64,000 bases of DNA from Linanthus parryae (GCA_023055425.1 JALGPY010000005.1:2753501-2817500), one strand, 5' to 3'. Positions 11,373-23,762 are shown, counted from the stretch's first letter. Translations and numbers: made by a program. The notes: generated by a model from the letters alone, not told the origin.

Positions 11373-11720
11373 GCGGGGAATAAGCTTCCCCAAATAAATA
11401 TCCATGAGATCTGGCGCATCAATCTCGTATTTGTTCACGAACTTGTCTCTGAAATCTTTCTCCTTTGTTCTTAAGATAGTACGTAAGGAGACATTTTTCA
11501 ACAGCAGCAACCCCTTGGCCTGCAGATGTTTAACAAACGTGCACCGGGGATGATCCTCTTCTCTAAACTGTAATCGAGTAAAGCTGGATCCCGGGCAAGA
11601 TAAGCTGGATGGTAACCCATCTTATTGACAACAAAATCCATCGTTTTCTCAATGTTGTCCTCTGACAAAGACATGCATATAGGATGCAACCTGAATGCCT
11701 TGAGAACATCGTCACAAAAA
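11373..11720 (-). pseudogene. mTERF copy C, C-terminal fragment
   Basis: Translation gives LKAFRLHP, SLSEDNIEKTMDFVVNKMGY, YSLEKRIIP and, after a frameshift near 11550, the C-terminal KFVNKYEIDAPDLMDIYLGK. Homology begins abruptly at about 11720, so roughly the first 270 codons are missing. There are at least one frameshift and no start. Clearly dead. Confidence 0.85.
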
Positions 11721-12600
11721 TCACTAGAAGAGGCTGCGCTTCTAAATATGAAAATACAAGGTTCAAATTCAAAAAGTAATAGAACGTTGTTTGATGGCTG
11801 CTCTAGCCAAATTATGGGCTGGCAGAACATCGTCCCTAGGGACCTTGGTCACTTCCAAACCATCCAATCTTCTCAAAGCCTAAGTATAGCCTCATGGACA
11901 TGCTGATCTTCAAAGCAACATCATATCTGTAAGTAAGTTGTGAAAAATAGCGGTGCAATAAGTGAAAGTTGATGCATGAAATCAAATATGAGCTTGTACT
12001 TTATTTAGATATTGGCTTTATCAGCAGCCCAAACTTCATAGTAGTACAAGCTAGTGGGGCAAGTAATAGCCCAAACGTTAAAATCTAAACAGCCCAAGCC
12101 CAACTTAGCTAGTTAATTATCAAAACTTGACCTAAAACCCTAATTTCTAAACCCTAATGCAAGATTTATGCTGCAATCAAATCTTCAGTTGCATTTGTCT
12201 GCAGAACAGGCCAAGAACCGTATATACCGTTTCATTCCCAGAGTCCATGTTGTCAAAACGTCGTCAGGTCTGTTTCATCGTGCTCTTTTTTTGGCTGAAT
12301 TTAGAACTTTTTTTTAGAAACCTGAATTTAGAACTTCATTAGCTAAAACATATTACAAAGTTCGCAACCAAGGTTAGATCGTAACCAACACCCCCATAAA
12401 ACTAAAGACCCACATGACTAAAGACAACATCCAAGGCCTAAAACCAAAACACTTCATGCCATACTTAAAGCAACACTCAATATCGAAGACTGCTAACACT
12501 TCATACCTTAACATAGAGGATCAAAATTCAAAAGAGAAGTGTCCCAAAACATGTGGTAACAGCAAAGGGCCCGGGTCGACTGAGGAATTGCTTGCTGAGG
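11721..12600. other. Unassigned spacer joining units C and D
   Basis: No intact gene is seen. At 11730-11880 the minus strand weakly resembles the C-terminal end of a LINE RNase-H domain (VPRD...AHNLARAAI), too short to call. Positions 12120-12160 contain two aaccctaa motifs common in plant leaders. This segment is not found in other units, so it probably came in with the deletion that removed the front of copy C. Confidence 0.35.
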
Positions 12601-13248
12601 AGACATGAGTCCCATATCATTTCCAAGGAAGGCAAGTTGGGCTCATTTACAGCAGTGAAGTCTCCTCCTCTGCATTTGCAAATACTAGCAAATTGTGTTA
12701 GGCAGTTTCTCCTTTACCAAATGAAAACTATTTACTCCTACTAGAAAACTAGAGCAAGCAGAAATTAGCATATGTGAAGACATTGAAATCAAGATATATC
12801 CTGAGGGAAGTCGAGGGGATTCAATTCACATGAGTTTGGGCTCCTGCCTGATATAGAGAGAGCTATATGCAGAATGAAACAAGATATATCCTCAAAGGCT
12901 GTCTTTGCATTAAAAAACAATGGGTAGCTAAAAAGCTAATTTGAAGACACTGAAATCATTTGATTATAAATTTTGTTTCGGACCATGTCAGCATATTGAT
13001 GACATCAATGTAATTTTCTAAACCCTTTTGGTCCCCTTCCATCGGTTTTAAGAAGGATATGTACAGTCCTGTTTCCGTAAGTTGAATATCTTCATGCATC
13101 AATAATACAAGCAAACTTAAGAAGGATCTGTAAAATTCGATGAACATTTGTATTTGTGATAACCATCACATGCTATATCGCCTGTCTCCTTCAGTAATCC
13201 CTGAAATAACACCTTGCAAAGATTTCACATTAAATGGACAAACATATA

Positions 13249-13431
13249 CTACTCTCATTCTTCTCTTTCCCATCATCCTAACTTTTTGACTCGTATCTGT
13301 GTCACTTTGACCGAGAAAATTGGATCGCAAAACGATGCCATTTTTTCATAAATTTTTTACAGTGTTATAGGTTAACTTCTACTCTACAACACCATGAAAA
13401 GATTATAAAAAAAAGTGAAGAATCGGAGTAG
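13249..13431. mobile_element. Stowaway-like MITE
   Basis: This 183-bp element is flanked by TA. Its left end reads ctactctcattcttctcttt and its right end reads cggagtag, with partial inverted symmetry. The interior (gtgtcactttgaccgag, then ttacagtgttatag) resembles the larger MITE at 54598. The paralogous site near 51195 reads aaacatacatactctctc without the insertion, so the empty site is known. Confidence 0.7.
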
Positions 13432-13857
13432 TATACTCTCTCAATCTCTGGATTCCCTAGTATATGTGAAGATACCCGTATAAGGTGATGAGATAGAGAA
13501 CAATATAGGTAAAACATTTCTTAACCACCCGTCAAAGATCACACAGACTAGGAAATAATTGCAGTATCATCACCAATAGAGAATTTTCCGAAGAAGAAGA
13601 ACAAAGAAATCATATGAAAAGACAAGTTCTTAGTTGCTCCAACCAGGTAAAACTAAAAAAAAAAAACATGGTTACTTTGAGCAATAGAGGAAAGAAATTT
13701 ATCAATATTGAATCTCTGAAAATTGGTATAATAAAGCAATCTCACCTGACAAGGAGAAAGTAAATACAAATACAGAAATACTACTAAGGTGAATTCCACA
13801 GCCACAAATTAAGAGTCATAACTAGAAAGCGAGAGATAAGCTAATCGGTATTGAGGT

Positions 13858-14103
13858 TTAGTAGTAAGTAGTAACATAAAATTTGCATTGCAGCTTGTGA
13901 ACCAAAACCACAAGACGAAGGAAAATAAGCACCAGCAGGCATTCTTGGTTTAAAACCACTGGAGGAAACCGACCTCTCCCTTTGGCAACAGAAACATACA
14001 TGTCCAGAAGTCCCTGAGATGGACTAGTAACAGTATCTACACAAGCTGAGAGTTGCATTCTAGACATCTCTTCACGCAAGAACATATAATTCAATTCAGC
14101 CAC
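13858..14103 (-). pseudogene. Copia gag fossil, copy 2
   Basis: Minus-strand translation gives AELNYMFLREEMSRMQLSAC followed by a segment ending in VVLNQECLLV, collinear with the gag part of the fossils at 24.2, 42.1 and 51.8 kb. The zinc knuckle and protease part are deleted here. Confidence 0.5.
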
Positions 14104-15301
14104 AGCTGCAAGAGTAGGCCTGGTTCAGATACTAGTTCAGATGCATGCAGCAAATGAATAATTAGATTGAAGGAATAAGGCAACTCTTAAGATGCTGATC
14201 GGAGAAACTGAGTGAATTGGAGGAGAAGCAAATATGTTTTAGCAGATACTATAGAGCTATTGTTGATTAGGCATTTGCTTCAGCGCACACGACTCCAACA
14301 GAAAAACTAGCACAACCCAGCCGTTTCCTGACTGGTGCTGTCTCTCTATTTTGATAACCCCGAGAGTATACAAGACTCCATCAAAACAGAATGTGAGAAT
14401 AAGCTGAAGCTCAATTCAACTGATTGACGGTGAAACATTATTCTTTGACACTAATAGGGTACGGTTTGGTACCTGTTTTATTTATTATGTTTTTTCTTGA
14501 GTAAGAAAACAACCAAACATAAATCAGCAATTCGAACTTGTTCCAAGGACAGGGAAAACAAAGAAGTTTGAGGCAGCGAAGAATATTATATGTACAGGAA
14601 AGGAATGAGACTTTAACAAATTCAAAATAAAGAGATGACCATGGTAAAAACATGATCTATCACCTCTTAACCAACTAACAATCACATCAGTGCAAACTAT
14701 AAAATCAAACTTACAATGCAGAAAAAAACTGGATTCACCTTAGCTCTTGATCCAGCTACTGCAACGACTGCGCTTCTGGAGGCCTGTATTGATGTGCGTC
14801 ATAAGTTCATAACTTTCCCACACGAAATGAAAGTCTAGCATGGCATTGCAATCATATTTCCCGCACTCAGTCTCAACTTTTGCTTTGTTTTGAATGAAGT
14901 TCAAACATAGGTCTTAACGGTCCAAGAACGTGCATAACCATGGTAAAAGTTGGCCGAACATGGATACCGGTGCCTCATTGATAGAGACGTATTGCGCAGA
15001 GTTAGGTTCTGCACTTGAACATCAAAAGACATCAACGCACAAACAAAGGAGGCTTTCCCTTCCTTAAAAGGCATCAAGAAAGGAGGCGGCTTTCCTTAAA
15101 AGACATCAAGACTGAGAAATAGCAGCGCTACATAAACAGCGAAAACATAAGGAAGAGAATGAATCTCCTGCCTCCTGGATTCTTATACACAGTTGAACTT
15201 GTTGTCATTGGACAGAGTAATCATATAACAAAGAAGTGAATCTCTTGTATCGACGCTGTGTAATCGTATAACAGCCTTGTTGTCTTTCAGATATTTGATT
15301 T

Positions 15302-16477
15302 TTAGCTTGTATTGGAATGGGGACTAAACTTTCCCAAATAAATATCCATGAGGTCTGGGACGTCAATCTTGTATTTGTTCACGAACTTGTCTCTGAAATT
15401 TTTCTCCTTGGGTCTTATGATATCATGCAAGGAGACATTTTTCCTCAGCAGCAACCCCTTGGCCTGAAGATATTTAACAAATGTGCATCGGGGGATGATC
15501 CTCTTCTCTAAACTGTAATTTAGCAGAGATGGATACCGAGAAAGACAAGTTGGTTGGTAACCCATCTTATTGACAACAAAATCCATGGTTTTCTCAATTT
15601 TTCCCTCTGAACAGGACATAATTTTTGGATTCGACCTGAATGCCTTGAGAGTCTCCTCATCAGACAAGCCACATTTGTGGTAGACCTCGATTTTCTTATC
15701 CCATGTAGACTTGGACATTTCGGTGAACATTGTGATTGCATCAACAAAGGACAACTTGTTGGGATCGAATCCCATTTCAGCAGCCCTTTTAATACTCTCC
15801 CCTAGACACAAGGACACCAATACGGAAGGACCGTGACGCATGAGATACAAGATTTGCTTATGGGGCACCCCAGCTGCTCTCAATGAGGCTATATTGGGAG
15901 CAATCCTCTTCTCGAGGCTATACCCAAGGATTCTGGGATTGCGCTTTAACGTGTCCAGGACAATTTCATCCGATAAAAGTAGAGCTTTCATGAAACTGTA
16001 AACAGGGAGGATCTGTTTCTGCAAACTACGACCTAACAGAGTTGGATTTGAACAGATAAAGCGAGGGAGGTCAGTGTTGGAGAAACCTACTGTACCACGA
16101 AGGTAATCCAACTTAGGCAAAAGGGTTTTCTCCGGGTGGAAGTCAGTGAAGAGTTGAGGGCGACAATTATAGAGTTTAGAGAGATGGGTATGTGTAAATC
16201 CATAACGTTTGAGGAGGATTTTGGTTACCTCTATCTTTTCTGTCGCGAACCCAACAACAGATGAAGATTCAGGGTTGCTGCTGTCCGGAGGAGAACAACA
16301 GAGAAGGCCCTTTCCACCGTCTTCATTTTCCGATTCCGTCGAGAAGTAATGTTCCGCCGCCGCGGCTGGTGGTGTATTTCGACCAATGTGAAGTAGAAGC
16401 AGCGGTGAAGGAGAGGCATCAAGAAATCTAGGGTTTGGCCGGAGCAGCAGCACCTTTTTGCAGATGAAACTAAACAT
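15302..16477 (-). CDS. mTERF-family protein, copy D (intact, 391 aa)
   Basis: Intronless, ATG at 16477 to TAA at 15302. The N-terminal ~45 residues (FICKKVLLLRPNPRFLDASP, then HYFSTESENEDGG) have the basic, hydroxylated, acid-poor make-up of a mitochondrial presequence. The mTERF repeat region covers about residues 82-380, with YNCRPQLFTD, SNPTLLGRSLQ, RNPRILGYSLEKRIAP, HGPSVLVSL, SNPKIMSCSEG and YPSLLNYSLEKRIIP. It ends KFVNKYKIDVPDLMDIYLGK. Compared with copy A it has an extra Ser/Pro-rich stretch after the leader (CCSPPDSSNPESSS). The upstream leader (gcgagctgaagaag) resembles copy A. Organelle nucleic-acid binding is inferred from the family; the specific target is unknown. Confidence 0.9.
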   Translation of the reverse strand: MFSFICKKVLLLRPNPRFLDASPSPLLLLHIGRNTPPAAAAEHYFSTESENEDGGKGLLCCSPPDSSNPESSSVVGFATEKIEVTKILLKRYGFTHTHLSKLYNCRPQLFTDFHPEKTLLPKLDYLRGTVGFSNTDLPRFICSNPTLLGRSLQKQILPVYSFMKALLLSDEIVLDTLKRNPRILGYSLEKRIAPNIASLRAAGVPHKQILYLMRHGPSVLVSLCLGESIKRAAEMGFDPNKLSFVDAITMFTEMSKSTWDKKIEVYHKCGLSDEETLKAFRSNPKIMSCSEGKIEKTMDFVVNKMGYQPTCLSRYPSLLNYSLEKRIIPRCTFVKYLQAKGLLLRKNVSLHDIIRPKEKNFRDKFVNKYKIDVPDLMDIYLGKFSPHSNTS

Positions 16478-17510
16478 CTCTCTATTCTTCGTCGCGAGCT
16501 GAAGAAGAAGACTAAAGAAGAAATTCGAGGGATAAACTTATTTTATGGATAAAACACTTTGACCCCATACTGAGTGAGTAAAGGACACTTTCACTCCGTG
16601 AGTTATGTGAAGAATTGATGGAAATAATATGTTCAAAATGAACCGCAACTTGTTTTTGACAGAAACTACTGACATACAGAAATATGTAGTTGTTGAATTC
16701 ATGTCAAGCCAAGGATGTCGTATGGGTACATGGGAGAGAATAATTATATATTCATTTGCTGTGTTGTGAGTTGCTCGACTATTGAGTCACAAAGTAATTG
16801 AGCAAATTAACTTAAAAGAGTATTCCATTCTATTGTGAAATAGAATAACTTCATTAGATTAACAAAATCACAACCCTTATATGACACTAGTTATGAGAAA
16901 TGGTGCAGCACGTTACAGTATATATAAATTTAAGTAATGTTAAATATAAAAGAATGCCAACAATAAATAAGACTAATGAATGAGAAGAAGCAATGTAATA
17001 TTTCAAAGTCGAAAAACAATTTCTTTTCAACATTTTATACTCAACTCGACACAAGAGTAAGAAACACAATTTGTGTAAATCAATTTTTGACACAAAAATG
17101 ATTATCTAAAGACTTGTGTGCTCTCAAGTCTCAACAACGCAAATAGTGAAGGTACACATTTGTCCACTTAAGTCGGATCCTCGGTCCGATGTGGCCTTGA
17201 TTAACCGCCAATGTATGGTACAGTCTCGAAAATGGTAGTCATATTATTCAAAGAAGACAATTTAAATTGAAAGAAAAAGAGGGAGAGAGTTTGTATGGTA
17301 GAGCAAAAACTTTGGATACTCAAGACTTCCTGTTTATATTAGTGAAGTACACATTCGAAAAGGTACAAACTTAATAGTCACAACCAAATGATCAACAATA
17401 TTAGTACAAATCAAACCATAAGCAAGAGAGCTTGAAATATGATGCAGCTTTCCTCAGGCCTGCTTTCTCTGAGTATGAACAAATAATGTGTCCATTATCA
17501 CTAGCTTTCC

Positions 17511-17535
17511 AATAATAATAATAATAATAATAATA
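17511..17535. repeat. (AAT)n microsatellite
   Basis: Eight uninterrupted AAT units lie at the end of a duplicated flank block. Confidence 0.95.
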
Positions 17536-17538
17536 AGC

Positions 17539-17787
17539 TCATGCCACGCTCAATGGCATCCTCCAGATGAACAATGATTGTTCCACATAAAAACACATAG
17601 CTCCATCCTTGAGCTGATAGCAAGCTTGAGAAATTGAAAGTAGAGTTTGCAGGTTGTATTCCAAAACAGTTAACAGTATGCTCTTCTGAGGAAATGAGAA
17701 TGCTAAAATCCAACTCTTTGCCCATTCTGCGAAAGAAGACATGTGTCCAACACAGGGTTTCATAGGTTCTATTGACCAGAGTTTCAT
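17539..17787 (-). CDS. Unrecognised 82-aa open frame in a duplicated block
   Basis: ATG at 17787, stop at 17539. The peptide starts MKLWSIEPMKPCVGHMSSF and ends SLFIWRMPLSVA. The same DNA recurs in degraded form at about 36540-36680 and 50430-50560 and in part at 54270-54360, but those copies do not keep this frame open. That argues for a fossil of an ancestral gene rather than a conserved small protein. No family is recognised and no function is proposed. Confidence 0.2.
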   Translation of the reverse strand: MKLWSIEPMKPCVGHMSSFAEWAKSWILAFSFPQKSILLTVLEYNLQTLLSISQACYQLKDGAMCFYVEQSLFIWRMPLSVA

Positions 17788-18490
17788 TGCATGTTCACCA
17801 CCTTCGGCAAACAAACGAAAATGTGTTTCAGGATTGGAATTGCAGAAACACAACAATTAGCAGAAGTGATTATAGTTTTATTGAGATTGAGCTCATTCAC
17901 AGCAGTGAAGTCTCCTCTTTTGCATTTGCAAATTCTAGCAAATAGTGTTGGCAGTTTCTCCTTTAATCAAAATACATGAATAAAATTTGGAAAATAAATA
18001 CTTCATCCAAGGCCAGGGCAAACAAAGAACTTTGGGGCAGCCAAGAAGATTGCTTATACAGGAAAGGAAACAGGCTTTAATAAATTCATAAGAAAGAGAT
18101 AACAAAATCACATTATTCACAACATGGCTGATTGTGAGACAAGACAAGCAGATGCTAAGCCTCCTCACCTGGAGAAAAACCTAGTAATTTACAAAATCCA
18201 TAATCTATCACCTCTTAACCAACTAACAATCACATCAGTGCAAATTATAAAATCAAACTTACAATGCAGAAAAATCCTGGATTCACCTTAGCTCTTGATC
18301 CAGCTACTGCAACGACTGCGCTTCTGGAGGCTTTAACTTGTCTCTGTATGGATCTGTGTCATGACTTTCCCACACCAAATGGAAGTCTGACATTGCAATC
18401 GAATTTTTAGCACTCAATCTCAACCTTTGCTTTGGAATCTAATAAACTACCTAAACACAGCCTCGTTCTCTTTCAGATATTTGATCCTAG

Positions 18491-19647
18491 CTAGTCAGAC
18501 TCGGAGTGGGGAGTAAAACTTCTTCCCCAAATAGATAACCATTAGGTCGGGGGCATCAATCTCGTATCTGCTTACAAACTTATCTCTGAAATCTTTCTCT
18601 ATGTCTTATAATAGCACGCAAGGAGACAATTTCCTTCAGCAGCCCCTTCCCCTGAAGATATATAACAACTGTGCATCGGGCGATGATCCTCTTCTCTAGA
18701 CTGTAATTTAGCAGATTGGATCCCGAGCAAGATAAGCTGGCTGGTGACCCATTTTATAGACAACGAAATCCATCGTTTGCACAATTTTTCCCTCTGAAAA
18801 AGCCATAATTTTAGGGTTCAACCTGAATGCCTTGAGAATCTCCCCATCAGACAAGCCACATTTCCGGAAGACCTCTATTGTCTTCTCCTGTGTCAACTTG
18901 GACAACTCAGTGAACATTCTGATTGCCTCTAAAAATGATAATTTGTTCCGATCAAATCCCATTTCAGCAGCTCTTTTTATACTCTCCCTAAGAGACAAGG
19001 ACCCCAAGACTGTGGGAGCCCAACTCAGCAAAAGCAAGATTCGTTCCAAAGGCACCCCTGCTGCTCTCAAGGAAGCTATATTAGGAACAACTGTCTTCTC
19101 AAGGGTATATGAAAGGAGTCTGGGGGCACGCTTTAGTGTGTTGAGGACAATTTCAGAATCAGATAAAAGTAGATCTTTTATGAAGTTGTAAACAGGGACA
19201 ATCTGGTTTGCAGGCTGGAATCTAACAGAGATGGGTTCCAGCAGATAAAGCGAGGGAGGTCAGTGTTGGAGAAACCTACAGTACGACGATAGAACTCCAA
19301 ATTATGCAAAAGGGTTGTTTTCTCCAGGTGGACGGAATTGAAGAGGCTAGGGCGACAATTATAGAGTTTAGAGATTTGGGCTCTGTAAATCCATATCCTT
19401 TGAGGAGGGTTTTCGCTACCTCTATGTTGTCTGTCGCGAGTCCAGCATCAACAGATGAAGATGATGATCTAGGGTTCATGCTGTCCAGAGAAGAACAGCA
19501 GAGAAGGCCGTCATTTTCCGATTCCGTCGACAAGTAATGTCCCGTCGCTGGTGGTGTATTCCGACCAATGTACAGCAGTGAGGGAGAGGCATCGAAAAAT
19601 CTAGGCTTTGGCCCGAGCAGCAGTTTTCTGCAAATGAGAGTAAACAT
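18491..19647 (-). pseudogene. mTERF copy E, full-length but frameshifted
   Basis: The ATG at 19647 and the leader (FTLICRKLLLGPKPRFFDAS) are present, and homology runs to the C-terminus. The frame is broken several times. One base is lost near 19380 (after LLKGYGFTE, compared with copy I), another near 19210 (ctggtttgcagg against ctggttctgcagg), and further shifts lie near 18715 and 18600. Its best match is copy I (MFTELSK, LSDGEILKAFR, GEILKAF). Not expected to yield an mTERF protein. Confidence 0.88.
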
Positions 19648-21528
19648 CTATTTTACGTCGCGATTTATCGCAGAAGATGAATTTGAAGTATAGTATAATC
19701 TTACTTTTAGAAGACCAAGTGAAGTATAAACCTATCTTCGAAAATAACACATTTGGAAATAAGTCCAGCCACTGATGCATTTTGCTAGCATGATGTTGTG
19801 AGCAGCAACATATGAATCGATGAGAAAATGCCAGCCAAACAGTTAAATATTCCATAGGTTGTGGTGAGCACTGCTGAGGGGGCATCAGTCCCCTATATAT
19901 GCACATCCAAAGACAGGAACCGAGTTGGGCTCAGTCACAGCAGTGAAGTCTCCCCCTTTGCATTTGTAAATTCTAGCAAATAGTGTTAGGCAGTTTCTCC
20001 TTCAATCAAAAGACAGGAATAAAATTTGGAATATCTACAGAAGATGAGAGTTGCATTCTAGACATAGACAACAGCTCTTGACGCAATAACAGATAATTCA
20101 ATTCAGCCACAATTACAGGAGTGGGCCTGGTTGAGATACTAGATCTGATTACTCAGATTCTGGTGAGAGACCTTTGAAAACGTAAAGAACTAGTTCTTCA
20201 CTTCTTCCATGCCAACAACTTCTCCAACATGATAGCAAACTTATCGGTAAGAGACTTACCCTCATTCAAGTATTCCGCCATTCTCATGACCAATTTCTCA
20301 ATAATTCACAACATCGGTACTGGCTGATGAACGTGTGATCAGTTCTAGAGTCTAGACTAGACCAAATTTCATATGCATGCGGTAAAATGGAACCAATAAG
20401 GCAACTCTTGAATGCTGACCGAAGACTCTGAGTAAATTGGGAGAGAGCACATGTATTAGCAGACGCTACAGCTCTTGCTGGTTAGGCATATGCTTCAGCG
20501 CACGATACTCGAACAGAAAAACTAGCACAAACCAGAGCTTATCAGCCATTTCCGTACTGGTTCTGTCTCTCTATTTTTACATCCTCAACAGTGTATAGCA
20601 CTCTATCGAAACAGAATGCCAGAATAAGCTGAAGCTCAACTTCAACAGATATAAGCTGATTGACAATGAAACACTATTCTTTGACACAAATGGGGTATAC
20701 TTTGGTACCTATTTATTTTCTTACAATTTTTCACTCAAGAAAAACCATAAGAAAAAAAAACAACTTCATCCAAGGCCAGTGCAAACAAAGAACTTTGGGG
20801 CAGCCAAGGTAACAGACTTTAATAAATTCATAAGAAAGAGATAACAAAATCACATTATTCACAACACGGCTGATTGTGAGACGAGACAAGCAGATACTAA
20901 GCCTCCTCAAATGGAGAAAAACCTAGTAATTTACAAAACCCATAATCAGTCACCTCTTAACCAACTAACAATCACGTCAGTGCAAACAATAAAATCAAAC
21001 TTACAATGCAGAAAAAACCCGGATTCACTTTAGCTCTTGATCCAGCCACTGCAAGGACTGCGCTTCTGGAGGCTTTAACTTGTCTCTGTATGGATGTGTT
21101 TCCATGGCTTTCCCACACCAAATCGAACTCTGGCGTGGTAGAAAATATGCATTGCAATCATATTTATGAACCCCGTCTCTACTTTTGCTTTGTTTTGAAT
21201 GAATTCAAACAAAGGTCTTAAATATTCAAGAAGAACAGACATATCTGTTGTAAAAGTTGGCCAAACATGGATACAGGTGCCTTATTGCTAGAGAAGTCTT
21301 GCGTAGAGGTCAGTTCGGCAATAGGACCTCAAAAGACTTCAAAACAAGAAATTAAGGGTGAGTAATGAATCTCCTACCTCCTGGATTCTTATACACAGAC
21401 AGTTGAACTTGTTGTCAATGGACTGTGTAATCATATAACAAAGAAGCGAATCTCTTCTCCCAAAAGTATCTCGTAGTGACGCTAGGGAATCGTGTAGCAG
21501 CCTCATTCTTTTTCAGAATATTTGATTT
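19648..21528. repeat. Duplicated 3' flank of mTERF copy F
   Basis: The stretch 19757-19860 matches 57640-57735. It is followed by the gcagtgaagtctcccccttt block (19940), a remnant of the copia gag fossil (about 20038-20130), the block at 20420, and the gcagaaaaaacccggattc block (21007). No gene is seen. Confidence 0.6.
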
Positions 21529-22694
21529 TTAGCTTGTCTTGGAGTGGGGACTAAACTTGTCCAAATAAATATCCATGAGGTCTGGGAAGCCAATCGTGTA
21601 TTCATTCACGAACTTATCTCTAAACTCTTTCTCCGTGGGTCTTATGATAGTACGCAAGGAGACATCTTTCCTCAGCAGCAACCCCTTGGCCTGAAGATAT
21701 CTAACAAATGTGCATCGGGGGATGATCCTCTTCTCTAAACTGTAAGCTAGCAGAACTGGATTCCGAGCAATATAAGATGGATGACAACCCATCTTATTGA
21801 CAACAAAATCCATGCCTTCTCATTTTTTCGCTCCGACAAAGACATCCACTCTGGGTGCATCCTGAATGCGCTGAGAATCTCCTCATCAGACAAGCCAAAT
21901 CTCCGGTAAGCCTCCATTTTCTTATCCCATGTCGACTTGGACATCACAGTGAACATTCTGATTGCCTCAACAAAGGGCAATTTGTTGGGATCCAATCCCA
22001 TTTCAGCAGCGCTATTTATACTCTCCCTTACACGCAACGACCCCACTACTGTCGGAGCCCGACGCAGAAAGTGCAAGATTTGTTTGTGGGGCACCCCAGC
22101 TTGTGTCAATGCGGATATACCAGGAGCAATCCTCTTCTCCAGGCTATATGTAAGTATTCTGGGGCTGCGTTTTACAGTGTTGAGGACAATTTCATCAGAT
22201 AATAGTAAGCCTTTCAAGAAACTGTAAACAGGGACGATCTGGTTGTGCAAACTACGACCCAACAGAGATGGGTTGGAGCAGATAAAGCGAGGGAGGTCAG
22301 TGTTTGAGAAACCTACTGTACCACGATAGAACTCCAACGTAGGCAATAGGGCTCTCTCCGAGTGGACGGAATTGAAGATGTCAGGGCGCTTAGTATAGAG
22401 TTTAGAGAGGTGGGTATGTGTAAAGCCATAACCTTTGAGGAGGGTTTTGGTTACCTCTGCCTTGTCTGTCGCGAACCCAACAACAACAGACGATGATGAT
22501 GGTGATTTAGGGTCCAGAGAAGAGCAGAGAAGCAGCCCTTTTCCACCGTCTTCGTTTTCTGACTCCGTCGAGAGGTAATGTGCCGACGCCGGTGGTGCAT
22601 TCCGACCAATGTGCAGCAGCCGTGAGGGAGAGGCATCGAAAATTCTAGGGTTTGGCCGGAGCAGAAGCAGCTTTTTGCAGATGAAAATAAACAT
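21529..22694 (-). pseudogene. mTERF copy F, single 1-bp frameshift
   Basis: Start ATG at 22694 by homology (MFIFICKKLLLLRPNPRIFD); an in-frame upstream ATG at 22766 exists but its extra 24 residues have no counterpart. Reading is open through the leader and most mTERF repeats to ~residue 290 (HPEWMSLSERKNEK). A one-base deletion near 21810-21830, relative to copy I, then shifts the frame, giving an unrelated tail ending ILLGIQFC. The correct C-terminus continues in another frame (MDFVVNKMGCHPSYIARN to the TAA at 21529). With only one lesion, this copy died recently, or the base is an assembly or sequencing error. If real, a protein lacking the last ~95 residues would be made. Confidence 0.8.
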
Positions 22695-23467
22695 CCTTTT
22701 TTCCGACGCGATTTGACCCAGAAGACGAAAAGAATTTGAGGTAGGCATTTTCAATTTCACCCCCATGTACTAGAAATGAACGACACTTTCAACCCCTCTT
22801 GTTTAAGTAATGACACTTATATTCCTTCTAGCTAATCCCCGTTAACTTTGGGTTGGGTCATTTAAGAAATGCAATTTTTTTTGGTCAGTATTATCATTCC
22901 AGAGTTGGGAATTATTATAATAGAGCCCACAAGATGTGTTAAATGTGGGTTCTTTCTCTTCATTTGGAACTCTCACAGTCCATTTCCATGGTCGAGTGAC
23001 AATTTTTCATAGTAGTGTTTGATTTTACTGTTTTAGGAATTATCACTAGATTTATGTCAAAAAATTCTATTCACATGACTCTAATGTCCTTCAAAATCAA
23101 ACCCAAGTGGTGTTCATCCTGATAATTAGTATTTACCATTCAATTTTTTCCAGAAAAAATATTGATCATGAAGGTTTTCTTATTTGTCCCTTTGTAACGG
23201 TAGTCATAATCTCTCTCTCCACTAATCGACCAACTGGTAATGGTATGACAGGCGAGGCGATATATCGTCACAATACGGCTATAATCTCACAAAGTAGTAC
23301 CTCCACGTGATGTACACATAAACATAAATGCCCCAACCCATGTCATGAAATAGAGAGAAAATGCATAGTGAACAGGTCAAAAGAAAGAAAAAAAATTGCT
23401 ATTATAAAGATTCTTAAACTACCCAAAAAAGAAAAGAAATAAAATAAAAATAGTAAGAATCCGTAAG
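22695..23467. repeat. Duplicated 5' flank of copy F
   Basis: It contains the cactttcaacccctcttgtttaag motif pair and long homology to the 5' flanks of copies H (27.2 and 29.7 kb) and I (44.55, 45.5 and 46.3 kb). This uninterrupted version serves as the empty-site reference for insertions at 27324, 44787, 45710 and 46574. No gene is seen. Confidence 0.65.
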
Positions 23468-23677
23468 CATGGGCGGATCTACACTTGCTATTGCCGGGGC
23501 TATAGCCCCCACTCAACTTGTGCAAATTTGCAATTTTACCCAACATTTTGTCTGTTAATTGTAATTTAGCCCCCACTGAAATTTAAAAATAAACCTTAAT
23601 ACATGTATTTTTTCATTAATATTTTATGTTTTAAAAAATTTAGCCCCTTCTGGAGAGAAATCCAGGATCCGCCCATG
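23468..23677. mobile_element. hAT-type MITE (210 bp)
   Basis: The ends catgggcggatc and gatccgcccatg are perfect 12-bp inverted repeats. The flanks tccgtaag (23460-23467) and cccgtaag (23678-23685) match at 7 of 8 bases, fitting the 8-bp target duplication of hAT elements. There is no coding capacity. Confidence 0.82.
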
Positions 23678-23762
23678 CCCGTAAGAGAAGGATTGTAAGG
23701 GAAACACTAATGCTCATATTAAAACTTTGCTGCTGCTGCTGCTGCTGCTATAAGAAAGAATC

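Larger units (their letters stand above)
12601..15301. repeat. Duplicated 3' flank of mTERF copy D
   Basis: This is one of the more complete flanks: gcagtgaagtctcctcctc block (12650), the block shared with 36.9 and 50.8 kb (12956-13210), a Stowaway-like MITE (13249-13431), the copia fossil (13858-14103), the 'gaaactgagtgaattgga' block (14203), the gcagaaaaaaactggattc block (14717) and the 'gtccaagaacgtgcataacc' block (14920). No independent gene is evident. Confidence 0.6.
16478..18490. other. Spacer between copies D and E
   Basis: The first ~120 bp match mTERF 5' flanks (cactttgacccc, cactttcactcc). Positions 16625-17390 have no counterpart in the other units and contain no recognisable gene; they may be an unidentified insertion. 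From 17400 onward the sequence is unit flank shared with 36.45-36.66 and 50.33-50.56 kb, and from 17880 it is the gcagtgaagtctcctcttt block leading into copy E. Confidence 0.45.

Noticed and set aside
11730..11880. LINE RNase-H end (VPRD...AHNLARAAI) fused to mTERF copy C
   Set aside because: The match is short and split over frames; not enough to call.
12120..12165. aaccctaa motifs as interstitial telomere repeat
   Set aside because: Only two spaced copies; such motifs are common in plant leaders and introns.
22695..22766. Upstream ATG at 22766 as the start of mTERF copy F
   Set aside because: The 24 extra residues have no counterpart in sister copies and lie in 5' flank; the homologous start is at 22694.
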